Shown: positions 30,673-39,008 of the stretch, one piece after another | Position numbering within the stretch: the first letter of the stretch is position 1 | Layout of the letters: every line of letters starts with the position of its first letter | Program-made: the position numbers and the translations under genes | The notes under the pieces: model-generated | What the model was told of the DNA's origin: nothing | The model's database searches: none | The model's input: only the letters and a program-made list of their open reading frames with translations | Assembly (NCBI RefSeq): GCF_004795915.1 | Contig: NZ_CP039253.1 | Span: 4,429,501-4,493,500, forward strand | Length of the DNA stretch: 64,000 nt | Origin: Rhodococcus sp. PAMC28707 | Lineage (GTDB): Bacteria > Actinomycetota > Actinomycetes > Mycobacteriales > Mycobacteriaceae | Direction of reading: 5' to 3'

Positions 30673-33587
30673 TCGTGTTCTTTCGTCGATACGGTGCCAC
30701 TGGCTTCAGCGTCGATTTCGGCTAGCTGTGTGAGGTGCTCGGTGTCGCGATGCACCAGATCGAGGAAGACATCTTCGAGCCTCGTGGACTGGGAGAGCCC
30801 ACGCACTTCGAGGCCGGCGTCGAAGAGTGCCCTGATCACGATCGCCGGATCGACGCTTCCGATGTCCACACGAACGACCGACTCGTCGACGACGGTCGGC
30901 GAACACCCGAGACCGCTCAGCACTGCCGATGCCTTCTCCGCGTCGTCGACTCGTACTTCGGTCATTCCGCCCGCTGCAGTCAGCTCCCGGACAGTGCCCG
31001 AGCTGATGACCGACCCACGGTTCATCACTACGACGTGCGTACAGGTCTGCTCCACCTCGGCCAGCAGGTGACTCGAGACCAAAACGGTTCGTCCGGTCTT
31101 GGCGTAGTTGATCAGCACCTCGCGCATGGTGCGGATCTGTGGTGGATCGAGACCGTTGGTGGGTTCGTCGAGGACCATCAGATCCGGTAGCCCCAGCATT
31201 GCCTGGGCAATCGCCAAGCGTTGGCGCATCCCTTGGCTGTACGACTTGACCTTCCGCTCGACCGCAGTGCCGAGATCGGCGATCTCCAACGCTTCTTCGA
31301 GGTGTGCGTCTTCGAGGGGACGGCCGGTGGCCTGCCAATAGAGGCGCAGGTTCTCGGTGCCACTGAGGTGGGGAAGAAATCCCGAACCCTCGACGAACGA
31401 CCCCAGCCTCGACAAGACGGGGGCTCCGGGCGAGACCTTGTGCCCGAAGACCCGGATGTCACCGCTCGTCGGGGTGATCAGACCCATGAGCATCCGCAGT
31501 GTGGTTGTCTTGCCTGCGCCGTTCGGGCCGAGTAGGCCGAGCACCTGCCCCTGGCGGACTTCGAAACTGACGTTGTCGACGGCCTTGAATCCATTCGAGT
31601 ACGTCTTGGCCAAATCGGTGATCACCAGTGGGGTATCGATGAGATCCTCGTCCACCTCGGCGATCAAGCGTCTGCGTGATCGGATGACGTTGACTGCGAT
31701 CAATGCACCCAGTGCGGCGACGATGACGCCGATGCCGACGATCGGGCCGAGTGGAACGGTACTCGTGCTGCTCGCTACCCCCGCAACTGTCGGCACTCTC
31801 AGCGCCGAATCATCCAGTGCAACTACGAACTGCGCGGGCTCGAGCGGAACTGCGTATGCCTGATCGGTAGTGGATACCGACACTTCGACGTGATGTCCCT
31901 CGGGGACTACATAACTGATGCCGGGCAGAACGACCGACACCGGAACGGGACCCGAATCGACGGTGTCCGGTAGGCGCACCGGGGCGACCGCACCGCCGGG
32001 AAGGGTGCGCTTGCCGTCGGGGCCGACGTCGTACAGCTTGACGAACAGGACGGCCTGCTGTGGTTGCGCGAATGCTCCGATACGTAGGTCGATGCGGGAT
32101 GCGCCCGTGATGGTCAGCGGTGCGGTCAGGGGATCGCCTGCAAAGGTGGCAGCTTGGCCGGGGAGATCCGCGGACAACTGCGAACCAGCTGATGTGGCGC
32201 TCAACGTGGCCAATACCGAGCCGAGGCCCGGAACGGAAGAGATCGCCGATGGGGATGCCCCCGGCGGTCTGATGATGGTTTGCTCGTTCGGGGCTCCCGA
32301 TTGCTCCGACATGGACGAGGTGGGACCCGAGGGGCGCAGCTCGACGGGTACTTCTGTGGTTGCGCTCGGTGCGCCAGCGGCGTCGGAACCGGAGAGCCCG
32401 GGGTATTCCGGCGCGGTCATTCTGCGCCCGCGAGTTCGATTCTGTTCGATGGCAGGGGTCTGCAGTGAGTAGACGAACGGACGCGGCTGAGCTGCAACAT
32501 CGACGGTTGTATCCGACATCAGTTGTTTACGAAGGAAATCCTTCATCGTGTTCTCGGCGTCGCCGCTTGTTCCACCGTCGTCGTGACCGCCGTTGAACCA
32601 GCGAACCTGGACATCACCACCGGCGTCGGAGATCTGCCTCGCCGTGGTGTCGGACTGATCCAGCCCGAACAGGGTGTCCTGCATACCCTGCACCAGGAGC
32701 GTCGGTGCCTTGATGTTCGACGCGACGGCCGCGGGGGAGTGCGCCGTCAGTAGCGCCGACAATTCCGGGGAGGGCTCACCGGTCACCGCCGATTGCGCGT
32801 AGGCCGAACAGAACTCGGATGCGAACCGTCCGCATCCGGCTGCTGCGCCGGGCTCATTGCCTCCAGGACGCGAGGCTGCTCCAGCTCCGAAGAAGACTCC
32901 TGCCCATCCGCGTTTGAGTACTCCCTGTCCGCCGTAGACCGTAGCCGCAGGAGTTTTCAATGCATCCAGTCGAGCGCGGTCGGCCTCGTTCGTGACGCTG
33001 TAATTGGGGAACAGTGCTTGCCCCAAATCGTTCCAGGTGATGGCCGACGCGACTGCGTCGATCCGCTTGTCGGTTCCGGCAAGGCTCAACGCCAGTGCGC
33101 CGCCGTAGGAGCCGCCGGCCACACCGACGCGGGGATCGCCGGGACCGTCGAGTTGCACTTCGGGTCGACTCGCGAGCCAGTCCACCAGGCCGCGGCCGTC
33201 CGCGACCTCCCGATCTGGGTCATTGATCGATATCGAGCCGGTGCTCAGTCCGAAACCCCGGGCGCTGTAGGTCAACACCGTGAACCCGTCGTCGGCGAGG
33301 GCTCGTGCTTGTGCGTCCACCGAGAACTTGTCGCCGCCGAATCCATGGGCGAGAAGGACTGCAGGCGCCGGCGTGGTCCGAGGTACATAGAGGCGCGTGT
33401 CGAGTGCCACGGTCTCGGCACTGCCCGGACTCTCCGGTAGCGTCACCGTGGTGTCGAGGGTGGTCGGTTCATTTTCTGCGCTGAGGGGGCGGGTGACGAA
33501 ATAGACCGAGACACCTGCAACCGCTATCACCAAAAGGATCGCAATGGTGGAGGTCTTCGCAGACCGTCTCGGCCGGGGGATGCGCAT
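30669..33587 (-). CDS. S15-type peptidase/acyl hydrolase fused to an ABC transporter ATPase
   Basis: The 972-residue protein has an N-terminal anchor helix (about residues 11-32), then an alpha/beta hydrolase of the X-Pro dipeptidyl-peptidase (S15/CocE) class with nucleophile elbow G-G-S-Y-G-G, acid D in Q-G-M-Q-D-T-L and H in G-G-H-D-D, then a PepX-like beta-sandwich, a second membrane helix (near 650) and a cytoplasmic ABC ATPase (G-P-N-G-A-G-K-T-T, S-Q-G-M-R-Q-R-L-A, V-L-D-E-P-T-N-G-L-D-P). So the hydrolase is outside and the ATPase inside. ATG 33587 lies 7 bases after TACATT. The substrate is unknown. Confidence 0.85.
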   Translation of the reverse strand: MRIPRPRRSAKTSTIAILLVIAVAGVSVYFVTRPLSAENEPTTLDTTVTLPESPGSAETVALDTRLYVPRTTPAPAVLLAHGFGGDKFSVDAQARALADDGFTVLTYSARGFGLSTGSISINDPDREVADGRGLVDWLASRPEVQLDGPGDPRVGVAGGSYGGALALSLAGTDKRIDAVASAITWNDLGQALFPNYSVTNEADRARLDALKTPAATVYGGQGVLKRGWAGVFFGAGAASRPGGNEPGAAAGCGRFASEFCSAYAQSAVTGEPSPELSALLTAHSPAAVASNIKAPTLLVQGMQDTLFGLDQSDTTARQISDAGGDVQVRWFNGGHDDGGTSGDAENTMKDFLRKQLMSDTTVDVAAQPRPFVYSLQTPAIEQNRTRGRRMTAPEYPGLSGSDAAGAPSATTEVPVELRPSGPTSSMSEQSGAPNEQTIIRPPGASPSAISSVPGLGSVLATLSATSAGSQLSADLPGQAATFAGDPLTAPLTITGASRIDLRIGAFAQPQQAVLFVKLYDVGPDGKRTLPGGAVAPVRLPDTVDSGPVPVSVVLPGISYVVPEGHHVEVSVSTTDQAYAVPLEPAQFVVALDDSALRVPTVAGVASSTSTVPLGPIVGIGVIVAALGALIAVNVIRSRRRLIAEVDEDLIDTPLVITDLAKTYSNGFKAVDNVSFEVRQGQVLGLLGPNGAGKTTTLRMLMGLITPTSGDIRVFGHKVSPGAPVLSRLGSFVEGSGFLPHLSGTENLRLYWQATGRPLEDAHLEEALEIADLGTAVERKVKSYSQGMRQRLAIAQAMLGLPDLMVLDEPTNGLDPPQIRTMREVLINYAKTGRTVLVSSHLLAEVEQTCTHVVVMNRGSVISSGTVRELTAAGGMTEVRVDDAEKASAVLSGLGCSPTVVDESVVRVDIGSVDPAIVIRALFDAGLEVRGLSQSTRLEDVFLDLVHRDTEHLTQLAEIDAEASGTVSTKEHE

Positions 33588-33773
33588 ACAAGCCAATGTA
33601 GGTGAGACCGCGAGATCGTGTTGTCGGCGATCTACGCGTGACGACTGACGGTTACCGATAGTGTCATCGCAACGATCTTCGAGGCCCGGCATGTCGAGCC
33701 TTGTAGGGATTCATGAAACAGCGGACGAAAGCGTCACGAATTTGTGTGACACAACCTACAACTGGAGGAATGA

Positions 33774-34226
33774 ATGAGTGCCTACCGCACCGTCGTCGTC
33801 GGAACCGATGGCTCCGAATCGTCTTTGCGGGCTGTGGAGAAAGCCGCCGCGCTGGCGGGTGACGCCGACGCGACACTCGTGATCGCGTGCGCCTACTACC
33901 CGTCGGATCCGAAGGACAACGCCAAGGCAGCCGATGCCCTTCGCGAAGATGCCTACCAGATCACCGGCTCTGCACCCACCCATGACATTCTTCGGACCGC
34001 TCGCGAGCACGCGATCAAATTCGGCGCCAAGAAGATCGACGAGCGAGCGATCGTCGGGGCCCCCGTCGAATCGCTACTGGAATTGGTAGGTGATGTCGAA
34101 GCAGACCTTCTGGTCGTCGGTAATCGCGGGCTCAACTCTTTGACGGGCCGTCTACTCGGATCTGTTCCGTCCGACGCTGCACGCAAGTCCACGTGCGACG
34201 TGCTTATCGTTCACACGGTTCGCTGA
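33774..34226 (+). CDS. Universal stress protein
   Basis: The 150-residue protein has the Usp fold: V-V-V-G-T-D-G-S-E-S-S at the start and the nucleotide motif G-N-R-G followed by nine residues and G-S (G-N-R-G-L-N-S-L-T-G-R-L-L-G-S). By position it matches mycobacterial Rv1636, a cAMP-binding Usp; the nucleotide bound here is not shown by sequence alone. A GGAGG site precedes ATG 33774. The gene is single, between the peptidase-ABC fusion and the helicase-like gene. Confidence 0.9.
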   Translation: MSAYRTVVVGTDGSESSLRAVEKAAALAGDADATLVIACAYYPSDPKDNAKAADALREDAYQITGSAPTHDILRTAREHAIKFGAKKIDERAIVGAPVESLLELVGDVEADLLVVGNRGLNSLTGRLLGSVPSDAARKSTCDVLIVHTVR

Positions 34227-34331
34227 GCAGTTTCTCGCTGTTCTACTACCTCGCTTTTCGACTACCTCGATGGCGGTCGACCCAGAATGGGTCGGCCGTC
34301 ATCGGTCGTTTCCGGCTGTCTCGCGATCGTT

Positions 34332-36647
34332 TCAGTGGGACGATACGGCGAACGAGGCCAATCCCGACAGTTCGCTCGGCAACGTCTGGGCATGAACGAC
34401 GCCCAGGCGTTGCGTCGCGCGAGTCAGCGCAACGTACAGGTCGCCCATGCCTCGTGGAGACTCCGCGAGGATGTCTGCAGGTTCGACGATGAGCACCGAA
34501 TCGAATTCGAGTCCCTTGGCATCTCTTACTGTCGAGACGGTCACGAACTCCGATGTCAGATGTGACAAGTCTGCGAGAAGCCCGTGCGGCGCCAATACGG
34601 CGGTGAGACCGGGTCGCGGGTGCTCGGAAACACGCTCGGCGACAACCTCTACGAGATCGGCGCTCGTGACCTGCTGTGCCCACGGCAGATTGCCCGATTC
34701 GCGGATCGACCTGGGAACCGACTGAATTGGGTCGATGGCAGTCAACACATCCCGCGCAACGACCATGATCTCCGACGGCGTCCGGTAGTTCACAGTCAAC
34801 TCCGTGCGCTTCCACCGCTTCGCGACATACGGTTCCAACACCTCGCCCCACGATGTGGTGCCTGCTGGATCTCCGGTTTGGGCGACGTCGCCCACCAACG
34901 TCATCCAGCGATTGGGGATGCGACGCATCACCATCCGCCACGCCATGTCGGATAGTTCCTGAGCTTCGTCGACGATGATATGGCCGTAGGTCCAGGTGCG
35001 ATCGCCCGCAGCTCGCTCAGCTGTGGTCAGTCGCGCACCGGAGTCCTGTCTGGCGGCCAGTTGGCTGGCGTCGATCAAGTCGTAAGCCATCAGGATCTCA
35101 GGGTCCAGTTCGTCTTCCAGATCCTGAGGCGCCGACCCTGTCAGAATATCCAACGCACCTTGAGCATCGGCAATCTGACTGCGCCACTGCCGATTTGCCC
35201 GTTCGCGTTCGGCTGCATCGTCGATCCCCAGCAACTCGGCCAACTCGTCGAGCAGAGGTGCATCTCCTGCACTGAAACCGCGTCCCACGCGAAGCAGGGA
35301 GTTCCGTTCGGCCGGCGACAGGTTCGGGGTAGCGGACTCGATTCTCTCCGGGGATGCGAACAGCTCCAGCAGAACTTGCTGCGGCGACAGGTCCGGCCAC
35401 AGTGCATCGATTGCTGCCATCACGTCGGCGTCTTCGCGCATTTCGTCTCGCATATCGGCAATGTCATCGCGGCTGAGCAGACTTCCACCGTCGACGAGGT
35501 TCTCACCGAGAGTTGCTGCGAGCTGCTGTGCAAGTCCATCGATCACCGAGGAGACGAACAGTGGACGCGCCAAGTTGTGTGGTCGTCGCGAGGACCGTGC
35601 GCGTCCGCGTGCCCGCGAGACGATTTTCTTGTCGAGGACGATGTCATAGGTGTCGAAGCGCAAGCGCGTCGGCTGCGCTGGAATCTCTTGGCGATCGCGC
35701 ACTGCCTTGGTCAGAACAGCGACCATCGATGTCGAGCCCTTGACCTCGGCCGCGGTGATCGAATCCTCTACCGTCGCCCGGGCGCCCGGATACAGATTCC
35801 CGATCGTCGACAACAACACACCGGTTTCGCCGAGTGAGGGCAAAACCTGGCCGATGTAGTCGAGGAAGGTGGCATTCGGACCGATGATGAGAACGCCACT
35901 CTTCGCCAACTGCTGTCGATAGGTGTAGAGCAGATAGGCGGCACGGTGGAGGGCTACGGCTGTCTTGCCGGTTCCTGGGCCGCCCTGGACGACGAGCACA
36001 CTGCGGTGCTCCGACCGAATGATCGCGTCCTGTTCGCTCTGGATGGTCTCGACGATGTCGTTCATGTGCCCGGTTCGTGCCGCTTCGAGTGCAGCCAACA
36101 GTGCACTCTCACCCGCAACTCCGGTCGCCGTTGCATCACGTCGCGCGTGCTGGGCCGCCTCCAGATCGAGGTACTCGTCGGCGATCGAGGTGACGCGGCG
36201 GCTGCGGGTGCGGATGTGTCTGCGGCGAACTACGTTCTCGGGCGCAGCGGGCGTCGCAAGATAGAACGGACGGGCCATCGGTGCGCGCCAGTCGAGCAGA
36301 AGTGATTCGTAGTCGTTCGCCTCGTCCAGGATGCCCACCCGACCGATGTAGCGGACACCGTCCTCCTCCGATTGTGGCGCGAGGTCGATGCGGCCGAAGC
36401 ACAGTCCGTTTTCGGCGGCGTCGTACTTTGCAATGTCGTCGTTGTACATCTGACTGAACGATTCGCGCTCGCTGCGAGCCTGCGGAGTGCCGCCGGTTGC
36501 GAGGAGTACTGCACTGAGCCGCGTGCTTGCGTAACGACGGAGCGCATCCAACTGGTTGTAGAGCATCGTGACGTACGACTGCTCACGATCCTGGTCGGAC
36601 AGGGTGTCTTCTGACTCGTCGGCGATTGTGGGGCCGTCGTCCGGCAA
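34332..36647 (-). CDS. HelD/HelR-type RNA polymerase-associated ATPase (UvrD-like superfamily 1)
   Basis: The 771-residue protein has an N-terminal coiled-coil arm, Walker A G-G-P-G-T-G-K-T (about 222-229), motif II V-D-E-A-Q-E-L and C-terminal motifs V-S-T-V-R-D-A-K-G-L-E-F-D and Y-V-A-L-T-R-A-T. HelD-class proteins displace RNA polymerase from DNA or nucleic acid; the HelR subgroup protects polymerase from rifamycins. TTG 36647 (MPDDGPTIADE) is chosen because AGGAGA lies six bases upstream, and because an upstream TTG at 36701 would sit against the -10-like TAGACT. The substrate class is firm; HelD versus HelR is not settled. Confidence 0.85.
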   Translation of the reverse strand: MPDDGPTIADESEDTLSDQDREQSYVTMLYNQLDALRRYASTRLSAVLLATGGTPQARSERESFSQMYNDDIAKYDAAENGLCFGRIDLAPQSEEDGVRYIGRVGILDEANDYESLLLDWRAPMARPFYLATPAAPENVVRRRHIRTRSRRVTSIADEYLDLEAAQHARRDATATGVAGESALLAALEAARTGHMNDIVETIQSEQDAIIRSEHRSVLVVQGGPGTGKTAVALHRAAYLLYTYRQQLAKSGVLIIGPNATFLDYIGQVLPSLGETGVLLSTIGNLYPGARATVEDSITAAEVKGSTSMVAVLTKAVRDRQEIPAQPTRLRFDTYDIVLDKKIVSRARGRARSSRRPHNLARPLFVSSVIDGLAQQLAATLGENLVDGGSLLSRDDIADMRDEMREDADVMAAIDALWPDLSPQQVLLELFASPERIESATPNLSPAERNSLLRVGRGFSAGDAPLLDELAELLGIDDAAERERANRQWRSQIADAQGALDILTGSAPQDLEDELDPEILMAYDLIDASQLAARQDSGARLTTAERAAGDRTWTYGHIIVDEAQELSDMAWRMVMRRIPNRWMTLVGDVAQTGDPAGTTSWGEVLEPYVAKRWKRTELTVNYRTPSEIMVVARDVLTAIDPIQSVPRSIRESGNLPWAQQVTSADLVEVVAERVSEHPRPGLTAVLAPHGLLADLSHLTSEFVTVSTVRDAKGLEFDSVLIVEPADILAESPRGMGDLYVALTRATQRLGVVHAQTLPSELSGLASFAVSSH

Positions 36648-36713
36648 AGGGTCTCCTCGGGAGTTCGGCGGCGAAATTTCGGTGAATCGAAATTCGCCCA
36701 AGCAGTCTACGAC

Positions 36714-36753
36714 AAAAAAGAACCCCGCCGCAGAACCGCAGTTCAGGACGGGG
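36714..36753 (-). terminator. Intrinsic terminator of the DoxX-repeat gene
   Basis: On the minus strand CCCCG and CGGGG close a hairpin with inner GAAC/GTTC pairs, followed by TTCTTTTTT. It lies about 28 bases after the stop at 36781 and separates that gene from the helicase-like gene. Confidence 0.85.
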
Positions 36754-36780
36754 CCCTTTTCGATCAGCCTGTCGAATTGG

Positions 36781-37986
36781 CTACTTGGAGTACTTCTGAA
36801 CGCGCTTGTCCAGCTCTTTTCTAGCCTGCTCGACCTTCTTCTCGAGTTTGGCCTGAGCCTTCTCGGTCGCCTTGTCGAGCTCCCGGCTCTGCTGTGCTGC
36901 GCGCTTGCGGGCGCGCTTGCTGAGTGTTTCGGTCCGATCGGCGGCGACTTCAGCCCACTTGCTGCCGCGGTCCTGCGCTATTTCGGCAAACTCCGATGCC
37001 CGCTCAGTGGCAAGATTGGCCCACTTGGTGCCACGATCCTGGGCAAGCTCGGCCAAAACGGCACCGCGCTCGGCTGCCGTATCGGCGAGCTTTGATCCCC
37101 GGTCGGCTGTCTTGTCGGCGAGCTTGGAGCCGCGCTTCTGTGCGACCTTTGCGAGCTCGGCGCTACGGTCCGCTGTCTTGTCGGCGAGCTTGGAGCCGCG
37201 CTTCTGCGCTACCTTTGCGAGCTCGGAGCCACGGTCTTCAGCCTTGTGCGCCCAGCGTGCGAGAACCGGCTGTGCGGCGTCGGCGAGTTCCGAGCCCTTT
37301 TCCGCTGCGACGTCGGCCCACTTGGATACGACGGGCTGTGCGGCGTCGGCGAGTTCCGAGCCCTTTTCCGTAGCGACGTCGGCCCACTTGGATACGACGG
37401 GCTGTGCGGCGTCGGCGAAGTGCGAGCCACGCGTCGCAGCGACCGAAGCCAACTCTTTCACTCGGTCGGAAGCGCTACCGAGTCGGTCTGCGGTGTCATG
37501 GGAGCCGGGCAGCGCGGACTGAACGGATTCGGACGCCTTACGTGCGGCACGGCGACCCCGCCACGCCAAGGATGGCTTGCCCTCTGTGTCGACCGCAGCG
37601 ATGAGCAGGCCGCCCAGCAGGCTGACGTTCTTGAAGAACTGAGTGCGCTGCGCAGCTTTGGCAGCGGGATCGGTCTCGTTCCAGAAGGCGTGGCCGACGT
37701 ATGTCGTCGGAATCAATGTGCCCGCCAGTGCGAGTGAGGCGATCCGCGGTGCCTTACCGGTGGCAAGCAACAGACCGCCGCCGACCTGAATCGCTCCGTT
37801 GATCCGGACCAGGGTCTCGGGATCGCTGGGGAGGTTCGAAGTGACGCTGTCCGGCAACGCGTCCTGGCCCTGTTCGATCAGCGGTGTGGCGGCTTGCGCC
37901 CTGCCTGTTGGGTTCCGGAGCGCGTCGATGCCCCCCGCGATGAAGATGGTCGACATCAGCGGTCGGGCGATACGGCGGACAAGCAT
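36781..37986 (-). CDS. DoxX-type membrane protein with a C-terminal 11-residue repeat helix
   Basis: The 401-residue protein starts at ATG 37986 behind AGGAGG. Residues 1-145 are DoxX-like: M-S-T-I-F-I-A-G-G-I-D-A-L-R-N-P, four membrane helices, and F-F-K-N-V-S-L-L-G-G-L. Residues about 187-362 then form sixteen consecutive 11-residue units of the type G-S-x-L/W-A-D-x-A-x-x-R/K, followed by a 39-residue Lys/Glu/Ala-rich tail. Eleven-residue repeats form long amphipathic or coiled helices, as in LEA and apolipoprotein-type proteins. DoxX domains occur with respiratory or sulfur-stress proteins. The role of the repeat is unknown. Confidence 0.85.
   Translation of the reverse strand: MLVRRIARPLMSTIFIAGGIDALRNPTGRAQAATPLIEQGQDALPDSVTSNLPSDPETLVRINGAIQVGGGLLLATGKAPRIASLALAGTLIPTTYVGHAFWNETDPAAKAAQRTQFFKNVSLLGGLLIAAVDTEGKPSLAWRGRRAARKASESVQSALPGSHDTADRLGSASDRVKELASVAATRGSHFADAAQPVVSKWADVATEKGSELADAAQPVVSKWADVAAEKGSELADAAQPVLARWAHKAEDRGSELAKVAQKRGSKLADKTADRSAELAKVAQKRGSKLADKTADRGSKLADTAAERGAVLAELAQDRGTKWANLATERASEFAEIAQDRGSKWAEVAADRTETLSKRARKRAAQQSRELDKATEKAQAKLEKKVEQARKELDKRVQKYSK
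36901..37428 (-). repeat. Sixteen 33-base (11-codon) units, partly as 66-base pairs
   Basis: The coding repeats for residues 187-362 of the DoxX protein. At DNA level pairs of units recur almost identically (two adjacent 66-base blocks encoding SELADAAQPVVSKWADVAxEK near 37300-37430, and two blocks for AELAKVAQKRGSKLADKTADR near 37080-37230), pointing to recent duplication and unequal exchange. Confidence 0.9.
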
Positions 37987-38121
37987 TGACAGCCTCCTGC
38001 GTAGTTCGTGCATGAACGAAGATTTTCTACGCGGCGCAGCACAGGAGTATGCCCCCATACCGACCACGTTGTTCCAGCGTAGTCATACCCAGGCTTCGTA
38101 GGTTTCAAGCGTGACGGTGTT

Positions 38122-38811
38122 TCACCATCCGCGTTCTCGCCATTCGCCGAGGTGAGGGCGTTCGGCACCGAGCGTCGTGTCCTTGCCGTGGCCCGGGTAG
38201 ACGATGGCATCGTCACCGAACCGGTCGAACAGCTTCGTGCTCACGTCGTCTAGAAGTTGGACGAAGTTCTCGGGCCCCGACGTCTTTCCGACACCGCCTG
38301 GAAAGAGCGAGTCACCGGTGAAGAGGTGAACGACGCCGTCCTTGGCGTCGGTGTGAGCCAATGCGATCGACCCAGGCGTATGCCCACGCAGATGGATGAC
38401 ATCGAACGTGAGTTCACCCACGTCGATGCTGTCTCCGTCTTTCAACAGGCGGTCCGGTGTCACCGGTAGTGGTTCGGCGTCCAAACTGTGTGCAGCAGTC
38501 GGCGAGGCGGTGCCTGCTGCGATGTCTTCCAATGCCTGCCAGTGATCACCGTGTTGGTGCGTAGTGACGATGAGTGAAAGTCTTGGCGCGTTCTCGTCGA
38601 TCAACTGCGCCAGGCGTGGTGCTTCGTTCGCTGCATCGATCAGCATCGATTCCCCGGTGGTGGAACAAACGATGAGATATGCGTTGTTGTCCATGGGGCC
38701 GACGGACATCTTGGTGATCGTCCCGTTCGAGATCGTGCGTCGCGCAGGCGCTGATCCTGGGGAGACTGCGCCGGTGTAGTCGTCGTCGATGGCCATAAGG
38801 TGCTCGTCCAT
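38122..38811 (-). CDS. MBL-fold metallo-hydrolase (glyoxalase II-like)
   Basis: The 229-residue protein has the metal-binding motif T-H-Q-H-G-D-H-W, a G-H-T-P-G-S-I-A-L strand, T-G-D-S-L-F and Y-P-G-H-G of glyoxalase II-type metallo-beta-lactamase hydrolases. It may hydrolyse a thioester such as S-lactoyl conjugates; actinobacteria use mycothiol rather than glutathione, so the true substrate may be a mycothiol ester (inference). ATG 38811 follows TAGCGT by 7 bases; ATG 38796 is an alternative. It is divergent from uvrA. Confidence 0.88.
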   Translation of the reverse strand: MDEHLMAIDDDYTGAVSPGSAPARRTISNGTITKMSVGPMDNNAYLIVCSTTGESMLIDAANEAPRLAQLIDENAPRLSLIVTTHQHGDHWQALEDIAAGTASPTAAHSLDAEPLPVTPDRLLKDGDSIDVGELTFDVIHLRGHTPGSIALAHTDAKDGVVHLFTGDSLFPGGVGKTSGPENFVQLLDDVSTKLFDRFGDDAIVYPGHGKDTTLGAERPHLGEWRERGW

Positions 38812-39008
38812 CTGGTGGACGCTACCGTCGGCGCGACTGCAAACCCTGTTCGGCCCTCCGAGTCGGAAGAACGTGTCAGAGGGTCGGCCTAGCATTGCTA
38901 CTGCGTGAGGTTCGCCCTGACGCATGCATCCATGGAGCGACGGTTCGACTGTTCAGGCCGGTGGTACACGAGCCTGACAGCCTGGTCGTTCGACAAGAAG
39001 GGAAGACA

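Noticed and set aside
36648..36701. TTG 36701 as start of the HelD-type gene.
   Set aside because: It lies two bases from the -10-like TAGACT and has no ribosome site; TTG 36647 follows AGGAGA at a proper distance.
37000..37430. The repetitive DNA in the DoxX gene as a possible CRISPR array or VNTR outside a gene.
   Set aside because: The repeats are in frame, 33 bases with no spacers, and encode a regular 11-residue helix pattern.
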